The notes under the pieces: generated by a model
The model's database searches: none
What the model was told of the DNA's origin: nothing
What the model saw: the letters and a program-made list of their open reading frames with translations, nothing else
Made by a program: the position numbers and the translations under genes
NCBI RefSeq assembly: GCF_050750585.1
Contig: NZ_JBOJLM010000010.1
Coordinates: 62,001-126,000, forward strand
Origin: Salinimicrobium sp050750585
GTDB taxonomy: Bacteria > Bacteroidota > Bacteroidia > Flavobacteriales > Flavobacteriaceae
Reading direction: 5' to 3'
Length of the DNA: 64,000 nucleotides
In this document: one piece after another, positions 8,904 to 17,168 of the stretch
Layout of the letters: the number at the start of each line of letters is the position of its first letter
Position numbering within the stretch: the first letter of the stretch is position 1

Positions 8904-10421
8904 TTAAAATGTCGCCTGATTAATTTTTTGTCGCAGCTTCCTCATATAATCTTCCCTAAGCCAGTCGCGGTAATTTTTGGTGCTGTTGCTTATACAGTAA
9001 GAGTACTTGCGAATACGGTAAGCGATATCTTCTTCAAGCTCTTTAGCTAAAAGACGGGCATCAAAGACATCTTCACTGTTTTCTACGCACATGGTAGTAT
9101 GCTGGTCTAAAGAGCGCTCGAGAACTGTTTTAGATTTAAGTCCTTTTTTAATGATATCGTCGTATTCTTCATCTACATCAAAAGAAACATCTTTAGTGTT
9201 TGCAAATTTCTTCCGAAGTTCCTTTGGCATTTCATATCTAAAATTCTGCTCAATTTCTTCGTCACTTACCAGGTTCTCAAGGAAGTAGTCTGGAGACCTA
9301 AAAATTTGCTTCCAATCAATAGGTGCACTCCAAAGGCCAAAGCGTGCAGCATTGTTTCCAAGATCTATAACCGAGAATTCGCTTTTTCCGGGTAGTACAC
9401 GGGAACCACGACCAATCATCTGGTAGTAAAGAGTAAGAGATTTTGTAGCCCGGTTTAAAATAATCGATTCCACCGAAGGTTCATCAAAACCGGTTGTAAG
9501 TATACTTACCGAGGTTAAAATAGCATCGGGTTTTTTCCTGAACCAGCGTAAAATGTCTTTTCTATCCTGTTTGCTGGTGGTATTGTCAAGATGCCTTACA
9601 TCATAACCTGCATTGCGAAAAGTCTCGTATACTTCTTTTGAAGTGTTTATCCCGTTATTAAAAATAAGGGTCTTCTTGCCTTGAGATTTTTCCATATAAG
9701 CATCGAGAAGCTTCTCCTGCATGCTAAAATTAGAATACAGCTCTTCGGAAGATTTCACGGTATAATCACCATTTATACCAACCTTAAGCGTAGACAGACC
9801 TACATCATAGCTATAGGTATTGGCCTTTGCCAGAAATCCTTTAGAAATTAAGCTGCTTATAGAATCGCCCACAATAAGTTCCCGGTAATTATCTTTCATG
9901 GGAAGCTTGATATTAGAGCTAAGAGGCGTGGCTGTAACCCCAAGGATAAAACACTTATTAAAGAATTTAAAGAGCTTTCTAAAAGAATTGTAATGAGCCT
10001 CGTCAATAATCACCATTCCCAGGTTGTCTAACTCCACTTTGTCGTCGTTAAGGCGATTGTTAAGAGTTTCTACCATGGCGACAAAACACATGAATTCATC
10101 CTGGTCTGGCAGCTCTTTGATGCTGGAATTAATGATCTTGTTGTGCACCCCAAAACCGGTGAGCATTCGGGAAGTTTGCTTACAAAGCTCTATTCTATGG
10201 GTAAGGATAAGCACCTTTTTATTGGTGCGCTGAATATATTCCCTTACTATTTGTGAAAATATTACTGTTTTGCCCCCACCAGTAGGAAGCTGGTAAAGAA
10301 GGTTGTAGCGTTCGGGATGAGCTTCGAGCACCTTAAATATCTTATCGATATCCTCCTGTTGGTACTCATAAAGTTCCTTGTCCATTTTTTTCTCAACGAT
10401 CCCGAAAGTGTCCTGCGTCAT
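8904..10421 (-). CDS. Stand-alone DEAD/DEAH-box (SF2) helicase, type III Res/UvrB-like core
   Basis: The 505-residue protein is an SF2 helicase of the ResIII group. Motif I is PTGGGKT (46-52), motif II DEAH (140-143), motif III TATP (163-166), and motif VI lies in QMIGRGSRVLPGK. The roughly 100-residue C-terminal part is charged and helical with no domain I recognise. Restriction enzymes and phage defence systems use such cores, but no methylase, nuclease or defence partner lies next to it, so a general DNA/RNA remodelling role fits better. An alternative start is the Met at 10385. The frame stays open to the ATG at 10421, which has GAAAG about 9 bases upstream. Confidence 0.85.
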   Translation of the reverse strand: MTQDTFGIVEKKMDKELYEYQQEDIDKIFKVLEAHPERYNLLYQLPTGGGKTVIFSQIVREYIQRTNKKVLILTHRIELCKQTSRMLTGFGVHNKIINSSIKELPDQDEFMCFVAMVETLNNRLNDDKVELDNLGMVIIDEAHYNSFRKLFKFFNKCFILGVTATPLSSNIKLPMKDNYRELIVGDSISSLISKGFLAKANTYSYDVGLSTLKVGINGDYTVKSSEELYSNFSMQEKLLDAYMEKSQGKKTLIFNNGINTSKEVYETFRNAGYDVRHLDNTTSKQDRKDILRWFRKKPDAILTSVSILTTGFDEPSVESIILNRATKSLTLYYQMIGRGSRVLPGKSEFSVIDLGNNAARFGLWSAPIDWKQIFRSPDYFLENLVSDEEIEQNFRYEMPKELRKKFANTKDVSFDVDEEYDDIIKKGLKSKTVLERSLDQHTTMCVENSEDVFDARLLAKELEEDIAYRIRKYSYCISNSTKNYRDWLREDYMRKLRQKINQATF

Positions 10422-10546
10422 CTATTTTTTTCTTTCAATTGCAATTTTGCAAAAATAGCTGAAATAAAGGTTCATCCAAAAATTTAGACCAAAAAATCCT
10501 GATAAAGAATTTTTTACGTTTAACAATCTTCTCATTTTAAATGAGT

Positions 10547-10554
10547 TATCTTTA
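10547..10554 (+). promoter_or_regulatory. Putative -7 element of the Crp/Fnr gene
   Basis: TATCTTTA is one base off the Bacteroidota -7 consensus TAnnTTTG. No clear -33 TTG is seen. If real, transcription starts near 10561, which rules out the ATG at 10541 and favours the start at 10610. Confidence 0.4.
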
Positions 10555-10609
10555 CAAATGGATTCTTTTCCTGCCCCAGGTTTTCGTTTTTGTTAAGTCG
10601 GGATCATGT

Positions 10610-11323
10610 ATGTGGAGTAAACGAAAACAAATAAAGCTTATAGCGTCTTTACGTGGTAATAAATTACTTAAAGACCTTCCGCAGGAAGACCTTTTGAAGC
10701 TTCTTTCTGAAATGGAGGAAGTGGTGTGGCCAAAACATACCTGTAACATCAATAAAGACAGGACCTTCTATTATTTTCACTTTCTGGTATCGGGCAGGTT
10801 AAAAGTCTACCAGATTGAGCAGAATACTGGAAGGGAGTTCACCTTTTTTCTTCTGGGAAATACTGATGCCTTTGATATTCTCTGCCTTCTTGACGGATAT
10901 GAACACAACGTTTATTACGAAGCCATAGACCGGGTTGTGCTTTTATCTCTTCCTATGGAAAGAATGAAAATATGGGTATCGAACCATCCCGGGGTCAACA
11001 AAAACCTTCTACCTTATATGAGTAATCAAATGAGAATTCTGGAAGAGTACGCTTCAAACGTCACATTAGTTGATATTTCTACCAGGTTAGCCAGGCTTAT
11101 ATTGAGTAACATAAACAAAGAATCGCGTGAACTGGAGTTGATCAATGATCTTTCTAACGAAGAGCTGGCCAATTTAATTGGTTCTACCCGGGCAGTCGTA
11201 AACCGACATTTGCAGGAGTTCAAAAATGACGGGATCATAAGCCTTGGCCGGCAAAAAGTTGAGATAAAAGATATAGATTTGCTTCTCCTGAAGGCTAATA
11301 AAAACGGGGCTTCAGCTCCTTAA
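10610..11323 (+). CDS. Crp/Fnr family transcription regulator
   Basis: From the ATG at 10610 the protein has 237 residues, a usual length. An in-frame ATG at 10541 would add a 23-residue hydrophobic stretch unlike the family, and a promoter-like -7 element lies just after it, so I reject that start. The N-terminal half is a cyclic-nucleotide-binding-like beta roll (HFLVSGRLKVYQI, NTGREFTFFLLGNTDAFDI). The C-terminal half is a Crp winged helix with recognition helix ELANLIGSTRAVVNRHLQEF. I see no Cys cluster for an Fnr-type iron-sulfur centre. It probably binds DNA as a dimer in response to a small effector; the target is unknown. The small secreted protein downstream is 88 bp away with its own promoter. 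Confidence 0.88.
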   Translation: MWSKRKQIKLIASLRGNKLLKDLPQEDLLKLLSEMEEVVWPKHTCNINKDRTFYYFHFLVSGRLKVYQIEQNTGREFTFFLLGNTDAFDILCLLDGYEHNVYYEAIDRVVLLSLPMERMKIWVSNHPGVNKNLLPYMSNQMRILEEYASNVTLVDISTRLARLILSNINKESRELELINDLSNEELANLIGSTRAVVNRHLQEFKNDGIISLGRQKVEIKDIDLLLLKANKNGASAP

Positions 11324-11354
11324 TACTTTAACACGATATGCTACCTGGGTAGTA

Positions 11355-11383
11355 TTTGATCCCATTTGCTCATAGTACTTTTA
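11355..11383 (+). promoter_or_regulatory. Promoter of the secreted 181-residue protein
   Basis: TTTG at 11355-11358, 17 bases, then TACTTTTA at 11376-11383 (consensus TAnnTTTG). The predicted start of transcription is about 20 bases before the ATG at 11412. Confidence 0.5.
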
Positions 11384-11411
11384 TAAGATATTAATCCAAA
11401 ATATATGAGCT

Positions 11412-11957
11412 ATGAAAAATTTAATTTTTGGAATGTTCCTGTTTGGTTTTATTGCCACAGGTAATTCACAGATCCTTTTAGAGGAAACAAAGATCGAATA
11501 CCAACCGGTATCATTGGCACTAGATCGAGAGTCCCACCAGCTTTCGATTGAACTATCCGAAAAATTGTCGGGAGAATTTCAGCAAAACCCATTAACTTTT
11601 ATGAAAACCAGGTTTAGTGTACAAAAGTTCCTGAAAGATAACGAGGAAGCAGATTATGATGCTTTTGAAGTTTTTTTCAAAAGCAAAAAAGGGTATTTAA
11701 AAGCTTCCTTTAACAAGGCTGGAGACCTTATTTCTTCAAATCAGAAATTTAAAAACATACCCCTGCCCCAGGATGTGCGTTTAGAGGTTTTTAGGCTTCA
11801 CCGAAATGCTATGATAGAAGGCACAAAATATACCGCATTTTCAAAAGGATGGGATATTACTAAAGAGATCTATAGAATAAAAATTAAAGATGGTGACAAG
11901 ACTCGCAGAGTCCGCATCAATAGGAACAATGACCAATTGTCTCTCGCCGGATTCTAA
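11412..11957 (+). CDS. Small secreted protein of unknown function
   Basis: A 181-residue protein with a signal peptide (about 1-19, ending G-N-S-Q). I do not recognise the mature domain. It is rich in Lys and Phe, has no Cys, and ends in a basic beta-rich segment (YRIKIKDGDKTRRVRINR). Such small exported proteins are common in flavobacteria and often follow regulators, but nothing shows a functional tie to the Crp/Fnr gene upstream. It lies alone between its own promoter and a possible bidirectional terminator shared with cysM. Confidence 0.65.
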   Translation: MKNLIFGMFLFGFIATGNSQILLEETKIEYQPVSLALDRESHQLSIELSEKLSGEFQQNPLTFMKTRFSVQKFLKDNEEADYDAFEVFFKSKKGYLKASFNKAGDLISSNQKFKNIPLPQDVRLEVFRLHRNAMIEGTKYTAFSKGWDITKEIYRIKIKDGDKTRRVRINRNNDQLSLAGF

Positions 11958-11970
11958 GAATAAAGAACTA

Positions 11971-12072
11971 AAAAAGAGACGCCGAAAAGCCATTTTTGAC
12001 ACTTCAGGTTTACTTCTTTTAAAACTTAAACCCGAACGTACTGAATAGTTTTCCGGCAGTCTCTTATTTTTT
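11971..12072. terminator. Possible bidirectional terminator between the secreted protein gene and cysM
   Basis: AAGAGACGCCG (from about 11973) can pair, with one bulge, with CGGCAGTCTCTT ending at about 12064; a T-run follows on the plus strand and A-rich DNA precedes the left arm. The loop is long (about 70 bases), so the call is tentative. The spacer also holds a half copy of the dispersed palindrome (GCCATTTTTGACA, 11988-12000), repeated exactly at 51673. Confidence 0.4.
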
Positions 12073-12954
12073 TTCAAAAAGATCTGAAGACAGGTAGCGA
12101 TCTCCTCGGTCACAAACAATACTTACCACTACCCCACTTTCAAGTTCGCTACACAGTTTGACGGCAGCCGCAGCAGCACCTCCGCTGCTCATTCCGGCAA
12201 AGATCCCTTCTTCTTCAGCAAGCCTTGCAGTCATAGCCCTGGCTTCCAGTTCATTTACTTCCATAACGCGATTTACCTTGCTTTCGTCAAAAATAGAAGG
12301 TAAATATTCTTTAGGCCATTTTCTTATACCGGGAATACGGGCGTCATCACCGGGTTGTACGCCTACTATTTGTACATTTTTGTCCTGTTCTTTTAAAAAG
12401 GTAGATGTTCCCATTATGGTACCTGTAGTCCCCATAGAAGAGACAAAATGTGTAATCTTATGATTTGTATCCCGCCAAATTTCAGGTCCTGTGGTGGCGT
12501 AATGGGCCTGCCAGTTGTCATCGTTTCCAAACTGGTTGAGCATAAAATAATTTCCTTCTTTCATCCTGGCTTCAGCAAAATCCCTCGAACCTTCAATACC
12601 TCCTTCGGCACTTGTAAGAATTACCTTTGCCCCGTAGGCTCTCATCGTCTGCACTCTTTCAGCAGTAGAATTTTCGGGCATTACCAGCTCAATGTTCAGC
12701 TGCAGTAAACGGGCCACCATTGCCAGGGCTATCCCGGTATTTCCGCTGGTAGCTTCAATCAATTTGGTTTCTCGGGTAATATCTCCCCTTTCCAGAGCTT
12801 TTTTGATCATATTATAGGCGGGGCGGTCTTTCACACTACCTCCGGGGTTTTGCCCTTCGAGTTTAAAATACAGCTCTACCGCAGGATTCTCAACCAGTTT
12901 TTGTGCCCTCACAAGAGGCGTATTTCCTATAAGATCTAATACTGTTCGATTCAT
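12064..12954 (-). CDS. cysM: Cysteine synthase B (O-acetylserine sulfhydrylase)
   Basis: The 296-residue PLP enzyme converts O-acetylserine plus sulfide (or thiosulfate) to cysteine in the cytosol. The PLP lysine is Lys42 in PGGSVKDRPAYNM, the substrate-binding loop is EATSGNTGIALA, and the phosphate-binding glycine motif is MGTTGTIMG. The length and the 'VKDRPA' form favour the CysM branch over CysK. Its start overlaps the stop of the serine acetyltransferase gene by 4 bp (ATGA), giving translational coupling of the two last steps of cysteine synthesis. Confidence 0.95.
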   Translation of the reverse strand: MNRTVLDLIGNTPLVRAQKLVENPAVELYFKLEGQNPGGSVKDRPAYNMIKKALERGDITRETKLIEATSGNTGIALAMVARLLQLNIELVMPENSTAERVQTMRAYGAKVILTSAEGGIEGSRDFAEARMKEGNYFMLNQFGNDDNWQAHYATTGPEIWRDTNHKITHFVSSMGTTGTIMGTSTFLKEQDKNVQIVGVQPGDDARIPGIRKWPKEYLPSIFDESKVNRVMEVNELEARAMTARLAEEEGIFAGMSSGGAAAAAVKLCSELESGVVVSIVCDRGDRYLSSDLFEKK

Positions 12955-13739
12955 TTCTGAAGATTTTTAATTTTTATTACCGGGTCATGGGTGACAAATG
13001 AATTGGCCGGAACTGTACGTGTAAGCCAGGCATTTCCTCCTATGATACTATTCGCACCAATAACCGTCTCCCCACCAAGTATGGTAGCATTAGCATAAAT
13101 TGTCACGTTATCTTCAATGGTAGGATGCCGTTTCTTATTGCGCAATTCTCTTTCTACATACAAAGCTCCCAAAGTAACCCCCTGGTAAATTTTTACATTG
13201 TTTTTTATAATAGTTGTTTCCCCGATTACAACACCTGTGGCGTGATCAATAAAAAAGGAATCGCCAATCTGCGCCCCGGGATTAATATCGGTCCCTGTTA
13301 ATTTATGTGCACATTCTGTCATTAATCGCGGCACCAGCGGAAGATTCATTTTATAAAGCTCATGACTAAGCCGGTATACTGCGATAGCAAAAAAACCGGG
13401 ATAAGAAAGGTAAACCTCTTCTACAGAATTCGCTGCCGGATCGTTGTTTGCTATTGCAATAGCATCAAGATTAATCTTTTGAAGCAGGTGGGGCAACCTA
13501 CTGCAGTACTCTTCCCATATTTCTGAACAGGATTTACCCGGCTCCCAACACACCAAATCTCCCAGCTCCTTAAAATCGGCAGCCAGCCTATCCAGGTTAT
13601 CTTCTACGGGAGTATCCCTGTCAAACAAGGTATAAAATAGATTTTGGGTAAAAGCTTCAGCTTTAGTCTTGATCCTGAACCTTAGGTTTGTATTCTTCTT
13701 TTGAGCGGTAATTTGCTTAATTATGTCCTCGTGGTTCAT
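12951..13739 (-). CDS. cysE: Serine O-acetyltransferase
   Basis: The 262-residue protein makes O-acetylserine from serine and acetyl-CoA. An N-terminal helical region of about 135 residues precedes the left-handed beta-helix of hexapeptide repeats (PGAQIGDSFFIDHATGVVIG, VKIYQGVTLGAL, VTIYANATILGGETVIG). The catalytic His is in DHATGVVIGET, with the usual acetyl-CoA loop GVTLGAL downstream. The C-terminus (KIKNLQK) lacks the Ile-ending tail that docks into CysK, so a bound cysteine synthase complex is not evident. It is first in the operon with cysM, which it overlaps by 4 bp. Confidence 0.95.
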   Translation of the reverse strand: MNHEDIIKQITAQKKNTNLRFRIKTKAEAFTQNLFYTLFDRDTPVEDNLDRLAADFKELGDLVCWEPGKSCSEIWEEYCSRLPHLLQKINLDAIAIANNDPAANSVEEVYLSYPGFFAIAVYRLSHELYKMNLPLVPRLMTECAHKLTGTDINPGAQIGDSFFIDHATGVVIGETTIIKNNVKIYQGVTLGALYVERELRNKKRHPTIEDNVTIYANATILGGETVIGANSIIGGNAWLTRTVPANSFVTHDPVIKIKNLQK

Positions 13740-13860
13740 ACAATTCAGTTGATTTGTAAAATTACTAAATAGCTGCTCAATGCAGGTAGAGCTTTACTAC
13801 TGATTTTTTGATAAAAAAATTAACTATAAAAGAAAGGTTAAAAAAATCACATCTTAACAC

Positions 13861-13887
13861 TTTGTATCTCAATGTGTTGTACTTTTA
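13861..13887 (+). promoter_or_regulatory. Putative promoter of the 30-residue peptide gene
   Basis: TTTG (13861-13864) and TACTTTTA (13880-13887) resemble the -33 and -7 boxes, although the 15-base gap is a little short. The predicted start lies about 20 bases before the ATG at 13917. Confidence 0.4.
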
Positions 13888-13916
13888 GTAGAGACATTAA
13901 TCAAAAACTTATAACC

Positions 13917-14009
13917 ATGGCACAAGATCAAAAAAAACAGAACGAGAAGCAGGACAAAAAGAGTGAAAAGTCTACTCAAAAAACTGAAAGACAGCAAACC
14001 AAAAAATAA
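13917..14009 (+). CDS. Very small Lys/Gln/Glu-rich peptide (30 residues)
   Basis: An ATG-started frame of 30 codons ends at a TAA at 14007. Two thirds of the residues are Lys, Gln or Glu, it has no hydrophobic core, and it begins MAQDQKKQNEKQDKKSEKS. It would be a disordered, highly charged cytosolic peptide. Support for it being real is a promoter-like box upstream, a clean start, and a hairpin with T-run downstream. No function can be given. It lies in a 327-bp spacer between divergent cysE and the convergent FUSC gene that otherwise holds no gene. Confidence 0.5.
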   Translation: MAQDQKKQNEKQDKKSEKSTQKTERQQTKK

Positions 14010-14045
14010 GCCAGTCTTTTATATTACATGTTTGTATTTTTTTTA

Positions 14046-14075
14046 GGCCACCTCAAAAGGGTGGCTTTATGTTTT
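14046..14075 (+). terminator. Hairpin after the small peptide gene
   Basis: GCCACC (14047-14052) pairs with GGTGGC (14060-14065) around a 7-base loop, followed by TTTATGTTTT. The stem is short. It overlaps the 3' end of the convergent FUSC gene (stop at 14067). Confidence 0.5.
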
Positions 14076-16283
14076 CACACACCTGGCTTTTTGAAGCCCT
14101 TCACTCATCTCCAATAACCATTTGAGCCTGTCTGTAAGAATATGAACTTCCTGTAATTTCTCACGTACGCCTTCTTTCTCAACGCTTTCATCTTTCTCAA
14201 GATCAAGTAGCTCCTGGTATAGATTTTCATAGAATGTAGCTGCCCTGTCAATCTCTTCTGAAAGATCTTCTTTTTGAGCCTCATCATTTTTTACTGAAGC
14301 CTGTAAATTAGCTTTGATAGCCGATAAATAGTTGGCAAAATGAGCTGAAGCCTTTGTAGTGGGATGAGATCGTATAAACGTACCCAGAGAAACTGTAGCT
14401 GAAAGAAATTCCTGGTTGAGTGATACGATCCTGAAGATTTCCTCAAGATGTTTTTTTTCTGTCTTTGGCTCCTGCGCCATGCGTTGAAAAGCGGCATTTA
14501 AATCTCCCATCGCCAAAAAAGCTTTTTTTCTTGCGAGGCGGTAAGATGCAGGCAAGGCAGATTTATGATTATAAAAAGCTTCTACTTCTTTAAGAAAGGA
14601 AAGGTTTGCCTTTATACTTTCTCTTATAAAATTCTGAATAAGTGTATACTCCCATGTAGGCCAAAGAAACTTGGCTCCCAAAAATGCCAGCCCAGCTCCC
14701 ACTACTGTATCCAGTACCCTAAACTCAATTACTTCAAGAACATTCGGTTTTAAAAGGCTGTAGACAAAAATAACATTAAGTGTAATAAAAGCCGCTGCAG
14801 TCTTGTAATTGCGCTGTATCATAGAATGTGCAAGCACCAGACTTATTACCGCAAGGATAGCATAGACGGTTTGATTTCTTATAAAGAAGACCAGAGATAT
14901 AGCCACAGCACCACCAATGAGGGTACCATAAAGCCGGTGTTTAAACCTTTCCTGAGTGAGTGCATAGCCAGGGCGCATAATAACCAGGGTGGTCAATAAG
15001 ATCCAGTAGGCGTTTTGTACTGCAAAGAATTCCCCAATTACATAACCCAAAGCCATAACAACCGTCAACCGCAGGGAATGTCGAAATATTGGAGACTTGA
15101 AGTCTAGATTATCCTGAAGCGTTTTGAAGTTATAATCTGGAGTGGTGAGAAATTTGGCAGCATCTTTCCTTCCAAGCTTTAGCTTTTCATCACCTTTCCA
15201 CTCTTTCATAAGCCTCATTAAGGAAAGTAATTTTTGATGCTGTTTTTCCTTAAAATTCAGGAAGTTTCGGTAAACGAGTAAAGCTTCAGCATCGGTTGAT
15301 TTATTGGCCGAAGCCTCAAATTCTTTATAGGCTTTCCAGGCTTGTCTTCTTTTAATTAATAACTCACCTTCTTCAAGGTTTAGAAATTTGTTTTGAGGTG
15401 TCTGCCCAAGAATCCTTAAATGAGCAGCCATTACCAGGCTCCATTCCTGAATGTGCTGGATCTTATCTTCATGAGAAACAAATAAGGCTCTCATTCTGGA
15501 AAAATTTACAGGATGTGCCATTCCCAGTTCCAAAATATCAACCAGCTCCATAAAGATGAGCAGCCTTTTTCTCACCATTTCCGATCGCCCAAAATTCTTT
15601 CTTCGTGTTATAACAAGTTCCCGAATAATCTCGTGCTTTTCATTAATGGAGGTTTGCAATGCAAAAAGCTCTTTTTCAGCCTGCTCCCGCTTTTCATCTG
15701 TCACGCTCATAAGATGGGAACGCTTCTCCAGGTATTGAGCTGTAAGTTCAAAGACATCTCTTAGAAGCTGGTCCGTTTCCCGTCTCTGCAATAAATAATG
15801 GAAGAAAAGCGAAAATAGAAGATACCATACACCACCCATCCCAATCCAAAATGCGTGGAGGAGAATACTTCCTTCCGCAGTGACCTGGGTCATACTTAAC
15901 ACCACTGCAAATAATCCCGAGAACGCAATGAGCGAAGCCCTGAACCCAAAGACCGAGATCATGGAGTAATGAAAGATCTGCAATACCAGTACAACAATAA
16001 AAAAGACAGGGTATGCCAGAGAGAGGCCTGTGAGAATGGTGGCAGCTACGGCAATAGCAATAGATAGAGAAACACCTATCACCCGGCGCCTCAAACTTCC
16101 CGGCACGTCACTGGGAGAAGTGAGTAGCACCCCAACTGCCATGGCGATCCCTATTTTTATTTCCCCCATTTGGGAGGTGACCAGTAAGGGTACGATAGCT
16201 GCAACAGCAAACCGGATTCCTTTAGAGAATTCGCCCGTCTTCAAAAGTGTAAAAAAGGACTGCAGTTGCCTGTAAAGATTCAA
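14067..16283 (-). CDS. FUSC/YccS-family inner membrane protein
   Basis: The 738-residue protein has the two-repeat YccS/YhfK layout: an N-terminal bundle of about six TM segments (residues 20-165), a cytosolic helical region (about 170-400), a second TM bundle starting at YVIGEFFAVQNAYWILLTTL (about 400-530, the FUSC signature), and a long helical C-terminal domain. Members resemble fusaric-acid and aromatic-acid efflux proteins, but the substrate here is unknown. No ATG exists in frame near the N-terminus; the best start is the TTG at 16283 (ttg-aat-ctt-tac). It is monocistronic, with 198 bp to the divergent DJ-1/PfpI gene. Confidence 0.85.
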   Translation of the reverse strand: MNLYRQLQSFFTLLKTGEFSKGIRFAVAAIVPLLVTSQMGEIKIGIAMAVGVLLTSPSDVPGSLRRRVIGVSLSIAIAVAATILTGLSLAYPVFFIVVLVLQIFHYSMISVFGFRASLIAFSGLFAVVLSMTQVTAEGSILLHAFWIGMGGVWYLLFSLFFHYLLQRRETDQLLRDVFELTAQYLEKRSHLMSVTDEKREQAEKELFALQTSINEKHEIIRELVITRRKNFGRSEMVRKRLLIFMELVDILELGMAHPVNFSRMRALFVSHEDKIQHIQEWSLVMAAHLRILGQTPQNKFLNLEEGELLIKRRQAWKAYKEFEASANKSTDAEALLVYRNFLNFKEKQHQKLLSLMRLMKEWKGDEKLKLGRKDAAKFLTTPDYNFKTLQDNLDFKSPIFRHSLRLTVVMALGYVIGEFFAVQNAYWILLTTLVIMRPGYALTQERFKHRLYGTLIGGAVAISLVFFIRNQTVYAILAVISLVLAHSMIQRNYKTAAAFITLNVIFVYSLLKPNVLEVIEFRVLDTVVGAGLAFLGAKFLWPTWEYTLIQNFIRESIKANLSFLKEVEAFYNHKSALPASYRLARKKAFLAMGDLNAAFQRMAQEPKTEKKHLEEIFRIVSLNQEFLSATVSLGTFIRSHPTTKASAHFANYLSAIKANLQASVKNDEAQKEDLSEEIDRAATFYENLYQELLDLEKDESVEKEGVREKLQEVHILTDRLKWLLEMSEGLQKARCVKT

Positions 16284-16481
16284 AAGAAGTGAAGTTTCTG
16301 CAAAATTACATGCTTTACCAAAGCAGACGCAGCAAAATTGAATAAAATGATGACCCCATGAAGAATTTAACCTTTAATTAGTATCTCAGCTTTGGCTTTA
16401 GCCCCCGTGCGTTGTAATTTTAAGATCCATCAAAAAGGCCGAATTGACAGGCCATTCCAAACTTAAATTAAAAAAAGAACT

Positions 16482-17159
16482 ATGAAGATTTTAATGGTTT
16501 TGACTTCTCATGATAAATTGGGAGACACAGGTAAAAAAACAGGATTTTGGGTAGAAGAATTTGCTGCACCTTATTATGTACTTGCAGATGCCGGTGCCGA
16601 GATCACCCTTGCTTCGCCAAAAGGGGGCCAGCCTCCTATTGATCCATCAAGTACTACCGAAGACGCGCAAACCGAAGCCACAAAACGTTTTGATAAAGAC
16701 GATGACCTTCAAAAAAAGTTTTCACTTACAAAAAAACTGGAAGACGTTGACGCTAAAGAATTTGACGCAGTATTTTATCCAGGTGGTCACGGTCCGCTTT
16801 GGGACCTTGCGAATGATCTAAAGTCGATTGCCCTTATTGAAGCTTTTAACGAGCAAATGAAACCTATGGCTTTTGTTTGTCATGCCCCCGGCGTACTTGC
16901 AAATGTTGAAGATCACAAAAACCCTTTAGTAAGAGGTAAAAAAGTTACCGGCTTTGCAAATTCTGAAGAAGATGCAGTGGGCCTTACTAATGTAGTTCCT
17001 TTTCTTGTTGAAGATAAAATGAATCAGTTGGGAGCAGACTACAGCAAAGGTGGCGACTGGAGTTCTTACGTGCTGGTAGACGGCAAACTTATAACCGGAC
17101 AAAACCCGGCTTCTTCTGAAAAAGCAGCCCGAGAACTCCTGAACATGCTTCAAAAATAA
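16482..17159 (+). CDS. DJ-1/PfpI family protein (Hsp31-like glyoxalase III/deglycase type)
   Basis: A 225-residue class I glutamine-amidotransferase-like protein. The nucleophile elbow is AFVCHAPG with Cys133, next to His134, and an upstream acidic pair Glu25-Glu26 lies in GFWVEEFAAPY, matching the Hsp31/glyoxalase III subgroup in which Cys, His and Glu form the active site. YPGGHGPLWDL gives the oxyanion region. Members convert methylglyoxal to lactate without glutathione or act as chaperones; which applies here cannot be told. It precedes an alpha/beta hydrolase by 9 bp in what is clearly a two-gene operon ended by a strong terminator. Confidence 0.9.
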   Translation: MKILMVLTSHDKLGDTGKKTGFWVEEFAAPYYVLADAGAEITLASPKGGQPPIDPSSTTEDAQTEATKRFDKDDDLQKKFSLTKKLEDVDAKEFDAVFYPGGHGPLWDLANDLKSIALIEAFNEQMKPMAFVCHAPGVLANVEDHKNPLVRGKKVTGFANSEEDAVGLTNVVPFLVEDKMNQLGADYSKGGDWSSYVLVDGKLITGQNPASSEKAARELLNMLQK

Positions 17160-17168
17160 AAGTAGCCT

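Noticed and set aside
8904..10421. Restriction-modification or other defence island
   Set aside because: Only an SF2 helicase is present; neighbours are a PBP and a Crp/Fnr regulator.
10541..10609. Upstream start for the Crp/Fnr gene with a hydrophobic N-terminus
   Set aside because: A -7 promoter box lies after it and the extra residues do not fit the family.
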